Shown piece after piece: positions 57,118 through 64,000 of a stretch of DNA of 64,000 nt. Numbering within the stretch: the stretch's first letter is position 1; the number at the start of each line of letters is the position of its first letter. The notes beneath the pieces were generated by a model. The model saw only the letters and a program-made list of their open reading frames with translations, made no database searches and had not been told where the DNA came from. A program made the translations under genes and the position numbers. Origin of the DNA: Ancylostoma caninum (lineage: Eukaryota; Nematoda; Chromadorea; Rhabditida; Ancylostomatidae); NCBI GenBank assembly GCA_037903475.1, contig JBAJFG010000309.1, forward strand, positions 2,046,001-2,110,000, written 5' to 3'.

Positions 57118-58396
57118 CCTTGGTGTATTGATAGATTTGTCCTAGTTGCTCAGAGCTTCCAAGACCGCTTCTGCTTCAATAGAGTCGAAGGCTTTCTTCA
57201 AATCGATAAACGTGAGACAGAGGAGCATCTTATACTCTCGCGATGCTTCGATGAGTCTAGTGACTGTCTGTATGTGCTCGATCGTATTGAATCCTTTTCG
57301 AAACCCTGCTTGCTCGCACGGCTGTCCTTCATCTAGTGTCCCTTCGAGCCTGTTTAGGATCTCTCGCGTGAGAAGCCTGTAGACGACGGACAGTAGGCAG
57401 ATGGGGCGATAATTGCCGATGTCCTGCGGGTTTCCCTTCTTGTACAGCAGCGCGGTCCTGCTGGTCTTCCATTGGTTGGATACCTTGCATTCCGACAGGT
57501 ACCGCGTGAGAAGCCTAGACAAGGTGATGATAAGAACTGGCGGAAGGTTCTTCAGATGTTCCGGTCGAATCCTGTCGGGGCCTGGGGCTGTACGATTTCC
57601 CACCGACTTGATGGCATGTCAGATTTCGGAAGGGAGAACCGATGGGGCAACTTATCCATCCTTCGTAAGATGACATGAAGGGAATTGGATGTGGCTGCCG
57701 AAGAGATCGAGTAGAAGTCGTGGATGACCTTCTCCATTACCCGTCCTGTTCTATCTTGGCTCCGGAGGGCGGTCATCTTGGTCTCACGGTTGGCAAAGTC
57801 TCGGTGGATGCTTTTCCCTGCCTCTGCGGCTTCGGCCAGTACTGCTGCTCGTCTCTCTTTAAGGTCTTCCTTTATCGCTTCTCTGCACTGTTTTGCGAGC
57901 TCGGACGTTAGCTGGCAGCTGCCTGCTGCTCTTGCGGCTCCACGCTGGCGTATCAGCTCGAGAGTTTCGTAAGACGATCGGCTTTTGGTGGATCGTGAAT
58001 CCTCGGCGCTCTTTGTGCTATCGCGGAGATGCTGAACAAGCCGATCGTACTCCTCGTCGATGTTGTCGACAACCGCATCTTCCCAAAAGCCGACCAACGA
58101 GGTGAAGAGACTCCAATTGATGACGGGCTTGGGACTCCACTTCTTGAATTTCGCTGCTTTCTCTCCTCTGCGCGAAAAGAACTTAGCGCGAAGAAGGCGA
58201 TGGTGTGTGTGGTGTAAAACTTCGGTACAACACCGACGTCGGTCAGGCAGAACTTTTGATTGACGATGATGTGGCCAATTTCCTTATAGTTCTCTCCACC
58301 GGGTGACTCCCACGTCTATCGAAGCGAGGTTGGCTTCTGAAATTGTGAGTTACCATGGATGGTCTTCGTCGTCATGAACTCAGACAGCCTCTCTCC
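57118..58396 (-). pseudogene. RTE endonuclease tail, linker and reverse transcriptase first part
   Basis: From the top: GERLSEFMTTKTIHGNSQFQ (end of the AP endonuclease), then EIGHIIVNQKFCLTDVGVVP, the conserved D-H-I-I strand region. There follows the long linker frame VGFWEDAVVDNIDEEYDRLV and AKQCREAIKEDLKERRAAVL, and the RT: NRTAPGPDRIRPEHLKNLPP, KTSRTALLYKKGNPQDIGNY, RPICLLSVVYRLLTREILNR, QPCEQAGFRKGFNTIEHIQT, LTFIDLKKAFDSIEAEAVLE. FIDLKKAFDS holds the first catalytic aspartate. Frame changes near 58100 and 57580 break the ORF. A stop after ALSN and a one-base shift lie just before the mariner insertion. Confidence 0.92.
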
Positions 58397-58505
58397 GGGT
58401 GTATGCAATGAGGTACTGGCACCTGTACGGCCAGCCGCAATTAGTGGGTGCGGCACCAGCTCATGAGCTGCGCTGTCACTTTCAGCTCCCGCAGGAGCCT
58501 TGCGC
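58397..58505 (+). repeat. Left terminal inverted repeat of the MULE
   Basis: Starts GGGTGTATGCAATGAGGTAC. Pairs with 61930..62046. Small indels (for example after TTAGTGG) distinguish the two ends. Confidence 0.85.
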
Positions 58506-59235
58506 TGCGTGCGCCTCCTACGCCTCCGACCCCGCCCACTTCGCCGCGTGCGGCGGGCTTACTTCAACTTGCGTTCTACGAAGGGGGAATTGCTCTTATT
58601 GGAAGAAATGCGAGGAAGTGAAGCCAGGAAAAGCATTTCAGGGCCATTTAGTATTGAACACAAAGTAGTTAGCCAGTGTTCGACTCAAATTGAACCAGTA
58701 AGACTAGTTTGGTCCAAATTACAATCAAATTCAGTTAATCTACATTTTTAAAAATTGAGTTTAGGTTCAGCTAGTTGTTCTTATTCTCACTGTGATTATC
58801 TTCAGGACTGGACCAGTTCACGCGGGAAGCATTCACCAGGTCAAGTTTTTGTGTTTCAAGTCGCATTCCTGTTTATGCGCGTTCTATGGCCACTTGATTG
58901 ATTTTAGCACCGCAGACATTCCCAATGCCTGGAAGCGAGGTTAGGGGATATAATGTCACTCCAACGTTACCGATTGTGTTTCTCTACTGCATTGATTTTT
59001 TGCTAAGAAATGAAGCAATAATTCTCTAAGAAATGGACAAAAATAACTGAATTCAATCTTCATTGTAATATAAGAAAGCGAAAATGAAAATACCATGCAT
59101 GTGGACATGCTCTATATGTATAGATATCTCTATATATCTAATAATATGGGGGACATTTACAAGAGAATTTCTGAATTGTTTTCTCAGTGACGTAGCGGGA
59201 TATGGTGCGGCAGTGCCGATTAATTGTAATGGCTC

Positions 59236-61487
59236 TTATGTTGCTTCTGGGGTCCATTCATTCTTAAACTCCTCCATCGCATTCCTGGCTTTTTGACGGC
59301 GAAGTTGATCTCTTCTCCGCAGCGGCTTAGTGTAGTGGACGTTCTGAAATGTGAAGGAAAATTATATTTTGTAGATACGGATTTCAACTAGGAGTTTCAT
59401 ATTCTACCTCTTGTAGATAGAGCAATCTTCCCAGCGTATCTGTGTTGAGCACATGTAAACATTCGAACAGTTCGTCGAAAGGCAGATTGTTCCTTCGCGA
59501 TAACATCCCTCGCAGTTTACTAAAATGAATTAAACATTAGTTATGCGTGACGAAATCGGATGGAATGAAATGAGTCCTAACCTGTGGAATGCTTCCGCTG
59601 CATTGGTTGTGCCGAAGATATCGACGTCCACGTACCCTTGTACGTCCCGTTAAACCATGTTTTACCTAAATATTCTGAAAAATTATTGCAGGGCTCGTGC
59701 GCGACATGATTAGCATTTACTGGAGGAGACTTGAGGGTAGGCACTCTCTCAACCAATTCCTCTGATTAAAAAAAACGATCCATTTCAGAATTTCCCACTA
59801 CCTAGCTACTGCCCTAACCCTTTTTGCCCCCCCCCCCCCCTAACAAACCGTCTAAGTCCTAATTCTTAAGACATTCTATTCCAAGCCTGTGCTAATTGAA
59901 ATGCACATCCTTCAACCGTCCCCTCATCAAAAGCCTCCATCGCCACACGAGTCGCTACCTGAAAATCCATGGTTACAATGGTGAAGTTAGATTTTGAAGC
60001 ACACCTTTTCAAAGTCGAGCACGATTCGAAGCCCTGGACGCTCGGCTATTATCTTTCGCAACCTTCGAAATATTGTCCTGTAGGTGGCGATGTTCTTGTG
60101 TCGCGTAATTGCGTAGAGAATAGGAATCTGAAAATACAGACCTAAGTATGATGAATGTGTGGAGTTGATCAAAGTTGAAGCACCTCTACGCCACCGCGGA
60201 TCACTGCGTGGATAGTGTACAGTTGTCCCTTGTCCATCCTGTCCGGAATGGTTACGGGATTCAGTTTGTGTATTCCATCGCCGATCAGAGCAGATAGTCC
60301 ATTATCACATGCCATCTGTAAGCAATAGCAATTCCAAAGCAAAAAAAAAAGTCGAATGTGATATGTTTAAGTACTTACGGCTGTTACTTCCTCCGAATAG
60401 TAGAGGTGTGTGTCCGAATTTTGAAGTTGAAGAAAATTTTCTCCATCCGGCAGTTGGCTGAGGTTCTCCGGTATCGAATCCATCTGCACTGTGCGCTTCT
60501 GAGCTGATGCTGCTTTAAAAATTTACTTTTAAAGGTAGATAATCGATGAAATATCTGCGATGAAAAGTGTTACCTCGCAAATGCTCTTCTTCGGTCGTCG
60601 TATTCTTCACCAGAGAATTTTCGCAAGACCTTTCTTCGCTCTTCCCTGGCTGGAATACGAACTAATATTAGATAAAACTATTAAATTCAGAAGAAAAAGA
60701 CCAATTTCGCCGATCCATGGTCAAAATAGATTGTTCTGTATCTGCATGGTGTCGGTGAGGTTGTATCCTATGCGCAATTTTGTCCTTCCGCAGGTTTTGA
60801 CAGCTGTAAAATAGAGGTAATTGAATTCGGCCTATAAAATTACGAAGAAAAAAATGCATCTGATATGTGACGCGGTCGGCTTTGTCGTCATAGCGATCCA
60901 GTGGTAGGCAGCTGTGAGGAAGCTGGCATCGGTCCATGTGAAAAATGTCTCCCGTTATCTTAAATTTGTAGATGTATGATGTAAATTTATTATTATGTGT
61001 TATGTTTACTTCCATGAATGGAAGCGAACTTCTCATTCTGATCCGGAACATCTTTAGATGAGCGTATCATCCCTGCTCGTTTCCTTTGATATTGGAACAC
61101 ATAACACTGCTCCGATCCTAGAATATAATGATAACGGGACGGACTCCTTTCTGACATTCCTCTATTTCTCCGCGAAACAGTCGCACAGGTTGTGGAGCTG
61201 TTCCTGGAGATTCCTGGACCACTGGTGGGGGTGCTTGCATAGCACAACCGAAATTGCTTGGGCTGGTACCGAATACAGCTCATGGGGAAGCTGTAACGGG
61301 TTCTCGAGCGCAGGAAGCACGTTTTGATGCCGGTACAACTGCTCTGGATTCTGAAGAAAAATGGTTCTTGCTGTAGCAACTAGGAAAAATTCAATAAAAT
61401 TACCTGAGCGAGCAAGAGATTCGCTGCATAGAACTGTTGGGCAAACTGCTGAATGGTGAGATTGAAGAGGTAGTCCTGAGCAGACAT
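59236..61487 (-). CDS. MULE transposase, multi-exon
   Basis: Exon 61404..61487 starts MSAQDYLFNLTIQQFAQQFY. Exon 2 begins at 61350 (NPEQLYRHQNVLPALENPLQ); its end was not fixed. Around 60870..60990 a frame with YIYKFKITGDIF, DRCQLPHSCLPLDRY and nearby HRIQPHRHHAD looks like a FLYWCH/WRKY-type zinc finger. From 60649 the exons join in phase: 60574..60649, 60379..60509 (ENFLQLQNSDTHLYYSEEVT), 60184..60315 (GLSALIGDGIHKLNP, QLYTIHAVIRGGVE), 60005..60127 (IPILYAITRHKNIATYRTIF, LRIVLDFEK), 59873..59958 (EGCAFQLAQAWNR). Then 59408..59519 (KLRGMLSRRNNLPFDELFEC) and 59236..59343 (to TAA). The catalytic triad reads D in IGDG, D in LDFE and E in TNAAEAFH. The 59585..59680 exon needs a one-base correction between TYKG and VDVDIF, so this copy may be recently inactivated. 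Confidence 0.85.
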
Positions 61488-61929
61488 TATGGATTATGGG
61501 TGGCAGGCTTTATTTTCAGTATTTATACGTGGTTCTTGCTATCATTTTCTCGTTACAGTTTCCTCGAAGCATTGTTTTTGACCTTCTTGTGCCCAATGAA
61601 TAACTTTCGAAGAAACCATAGGAAGTGTGATCTTCCCTGTGGATTCACACATTCCCTCTTTGTGTGAGATTTCACACATCTCACATTCCAGGTCAATGTA
61701 CGTCGCGTCAATTTTCACACCTTTGGGTGTAATTATATTCTCCACGCATCCTCTTGAGTATTCGCAACAATTCTTCGATTCCTGGATAAATCGCTGCAAG
61801 AAGCATAGAAATCCTAAAAATCTGCTCTTTTAATGGCTTTTTCTCTATCCTATCCCTTTCTTCCATAAGATTTCCGCTCCCATTTGCTCATTTTCAGCTT
61901 TTGCCGCGTTGCAGCGTTGCGACCGGGGG

Positions 61930-62046
61930 GTGGTGATGGAGGAGCTGCCAGTGAGAGCGCAGCTCATGATCTGGCACCTAGTAGGCGTCGCACCACTAAT
62001 TGCAGCTGGCGGTACAGGTGCGGGTACCTCATTGCCGCCCCCTCCC
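61930..62046 (-). repeat. Right terminal inverted repeat of the MULE
   Basis: Complement of the left end, with GCAATGAGGTACCCGCACCT read on the minus strand. The outermost bases are a G/C-rich run. Confidence 0.85.
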
Positions 62047-62055
62047 CCTCTCTCC

Positions 62056-62530
62056 CTGTTCGTTCCACTGTAGGCCATGGGTACGGAGGTGCAGTTCTTC
62101 GGGCGTTCTCCTAGAGCCAATCTTGGGGTTGGAGCCGCCAACGATGACCCTATAGAAAGTGTGATCTTCCCTGTGGAACTTCTCCAAGTCCATATAGAAG
62201 GCCTCAATCTCCTCTTCGTCGTAGCTGAATGTTGGAGCGTAGGCGACGAAGATTGTCACGGCTGGCATTGATCCACATCTTCTCAATCGCAAACGATTCG
62301 GGTTGTTAGTTGTTCGAACGAATCGATGTTCATGACCAAGTTCGTGCTGACGAGGCTCCACTAACTCTTCTTCTGTCCCAGGTTCCAATGAATACTTCTT
62401 CTCCGGTGTCGAAGATGGCGTTCAGTGGCCGGTGTCTCCTCGTCTCGGGCAGTCCGATGACGTCGTACCTGATCTTCCTGGCCTGCATCATCAAATCCTC
62501 GATGGAAGCCTCCGATGCAATCGTGCCGTA
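62056..62530 (-). pseudogene. RTE AP-endonuclease, N-terminal part
   Basis: Minus-strand frames give MMQARKIRYDVIGLPETRRH (the conserved D-V-x-G-L-x-E-T strand with the catalytic glutamate), NAIFDTGEEVFIGTWDRR, then after a frame change GSMPAVTIFVAYAPTFSYDE, FYMDLEKFHREDHTFYRVIV and GLQWNEQGER. This is the apurinic endonuclease that nicks DNA for target-primed reverse transcription. The V-G-D-x-N catalytic box is changed (VIVGGSNPKIG). It stops at QGER where the MULE inserted and resumes at GERLSEF near 58394. Confidence 0.92.
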
Positions 62531-62560
62531 TCAGTGACTCTTTCGAGGATCAGGGAACAC

Positions 62561-63104
62561 TCTATTATTGCTGTGTCGAGCTTGAAAAAATTTTAAGCCC
62601 ACAGGAGATAGCTTGCTGGGCTCTATTCCCCCGTGGGAGGCTGGAGTGTGATTCCACCGGGAAGTTAGCCGGGCTTCCCTGGAGTGGAAGATGGACCTTA
62701 TTTGTTGGAGACGACTCCGAACCACCTACCTTGTACCTCCCAGTCACTTGAATGCAAGGTTTTTGGTCGGATAGATGTGCAGGATACAATCTGCAGACAT
62801 GCAAGCAGACCCACGCACACATGCATGAACATACTCACGCGCTGACAGAATGTATGATGAATCTTTCCGACACTGCAGAGACAGGGAGTCCATCTCCTGG
62901 ATCCACCCGCGTCTCAGGGCAGGTACAAGGTCGCGTTTGGTCCGCGATTAGCCCCTATGCTCCACCTGGGTACGCGCCACGTAGCCTCGCGACTAACCGG
63001 CTGGGATCCCTCGTATGAGAAAGATCCATGGCCGTTCCATATTTCTGTGCAATTTTGTGAGCATCATGTAAGGTGAAGCCTTTCATGTTAGTTTATTTAC
63101 TTAC
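62561..63104. other. Probable RTE 5' region, then intergenic
   Basis: The stretch above the endonuclease on the minus strand lacks coding motifs and is probably the 5' untranslated part of the RTE element up to an undefined boundary. Confidence 0.35.
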
Positions 63105-64000
63105 TAGCTGCCGTACCCGGCTTCGCTCGGGTGTTTTATTACCTTGGCTACATCATACTGCTGAGGCCAATAACTATCATCGACAAATTCATTAAAACCT
63201 CCATAATTTTGGTGATTAGCATGTTAGCGAAGCCCAGGTGACGTTTTCCATCGACTTGTGGGCGAAAAGTTAGCAAAGCTATTTCGGTGACATTGAATCG
63301 ACGTATTCGTACAAAATGGTTGTCATATTCATACTCAGCATATCGAGGAACCCCAGGAGAGATGTTTTCACCACTTCACTGGGCGGAAGAGCCAAAAATC
63401 AATAAAATCGAAAAACCGATATTTCATGCAAAATGTTTGTCATATTCCTATTCAGCGCATTGAGAAACCCAAGAAGACATGTCTTTGTCCGTCCCCGAGC
63501 GAAAATGGGGAAAAATCGACAAAATCAATAAATCAATATTTCGTGCAAAATGGTTGTCATTCTTATTCAGCGTATTGAGGTACCCCAGCAGACATGTCTT
63601 TACCACCCCATGATCAAGAAGAGCGAAAAAGACAATAAAATCAATAAATCGATAAATTGGCGCGAAATGATTGTCATGTTCGTGTTCAGCGCATTGAGAT
63701 ACCCCAGTAGGCATGTTCTCGCTAGTCTCTGGTCAAGAAGAGCGAAAAAATCAATAAAATCAGTAAATCGATAAATTGGCGCGAAATGGTTGTCATATTC
63801 GTGTTCAGCGCATTGAGATACCCCAGTATGCATGTTCTCGCAATACCTGGTCAAGAAGAGCGAAAAATCAATAAAATCAATAAATCGATAAATTGGCGCG
63901 AAATGGTTGTCATATTCGTGTTCAGCGCATTGAGATACCCCAGTATGCATGTTCTCGCTAGTACCTGGTCAAGAAGAGCGAAAAATCAATAAAATCGATA
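63105..64000 (+). repeat. Tandem array of ~120-bp units with a CTAGCTGCCGTACCCGG head
   Basis: The block opens CTAGCTGCCGTACCCGGCTT and then, from about 63290, repeats a unit of about 110 to 125 bp six times up to the window edge. Landmarks are GCGAAATGGTTGTCATATTC, GCGCATTGAGATACCCCAGT and GAAAAATCAATAAAATC. The later units are nearly identical. Open frames across the array on both strands are repeat shadows. The array continues past the window. Confidence 0.9.

Larger units (their letters stand above)
58397..62046 (-). mobile_element. Mutator-like (MULE) DNA transposon, 3.65 kb
   Basis: The two ends are inverted copies over at least 100 bp (landmarks GCAATGAGGTAC, GCACCTGTAC-GCCAGC, GCAATTAGTGG, ATCATGAGCTGCGCT). 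The element is bordered by the 9-bp direct repeat CCTCTCTCC at 58388..58396 and 62047..62055, which in the RTE is a single copy within the codons for Q-G-E-R-L. A 9-bp duplication, long inverted repeats and a MULE transposase gene inside identify the superfamily. The last bases of the right end are G/C-run rich and slightly longer than the left, so the end is placed to within a few bases. Confidence 0.93.
55207..62560 (-). mobile_element. RTE-type non-LTR retrotransposon, interrupted by two transposons
   Basis: Reading the minus strand downwards: 5' untranslated part and endonuclease start (about 62560..62056), [MULE 62046..58397], endonuclease end and linker (58396..57605), reverse transcriptase first part (57603..57118), [mariner-ended element 57115..55543], reverse transcriptase second part (55540..55207). 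When the insertions are removed the protein order is that of an intact RTE element with an AP endonuclease followed by RT. The copy also carries a stop and frameshift near 57120..57140 and a deletion that removes the catalytic F-A-D-D box. Confidence 0.9.

Noticed and set aside
58399..58751. Cysteine-containing plus frames inside the left MULE end
   Set aside because: They read through the terminal inverted repeat and lie opposite the transposase strand, with no conserved motif.
63448..63950. 88- and 116-codon frames on the minus strand (GVSQCAEHEYDNHFAPIYRF)
   Set aside because: The peptide repeats with the ~120-bp tandem unit, and both strands are open for the same reason.

Overview
The window reads as nuclear DNA of a nematode, most likely a clade V (strongylid or hookworm-like) parasite. 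The evidence is the compact spliced genes with short introns and C. elegans-like splice sites, an eIF3a gene close to C. elegans EGL-45, and a dense load of retroelements and DNA transposon families. The organism call is inference; no species is claimed. No rRNA, tRNA or CRISPR was seen.

Only two host genes are secure. On the minus strand, 12214..18858 encodes a KCMF1-type ZZ-finger E3 ubiquitin ligase; about 17 exons were placed, nearly all joining in phase. On the plus strand, 26494..34432 encodes eIF3 subunit a in 27 exons that give about 1048 residues, but exon 8 carries one apparent extra T. Weaker candidates are a plus-strand ORF nested inside the KCMF1 gene (13159..13772), the last two exons of an unknown gene (40958..41294, minus), a two-exon candidate (44841..45333, minus), a decayed gene-like piece (36276..37000, minus) and a superfamily-1 helicase fragment (521..654, plus).

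The rest is mobile or repetitive. From left to right: dispersed and foldback repeats (1..4250); a seven-unit hairpin-forming satellite (4270..5090); a Penelope-like retroelement whose GIY-YIG endonuclease lies upstream of the reverse transcriptase in the same frame (5614..8205), broken by two MITEs; a mosaic of inverted repeats (8600..12200 and 19000..26480), with a GT microsatellite near 24650..24960; then, after eIF3a, four related hAT-type MITEs (three with perfect 8-bp target duplications), a 1.57-kb Tc1/mariner-type foldback element, several TTAA-flanked hairpin MITEs, a dead CR1/Jockey-like reverse transcriptase and tandem repeats.

The right end (55.2..62.6 kb) is a nested stack. An RTE-type non-LTR retrotransposon on the minus strand is split by a 3.65-kb Mutator-like (MULE) transposon with long terminal inverted repeats, a 9-bp target duplication and a largely readable multi-exon transposase. 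The same RTE is split again by a 1.57-kb mariner-ended element that itself holds a hAT-type MITE. The window ends inside a tandem array of about 120-bp units.

The two most notable items are the permuted (endonuclease-first) Penelope-like element and the RTE/MULE/mariner/hAT nest, whose insertion order can be read directly. All homology calls are from recognition of motifs; no database search was run.
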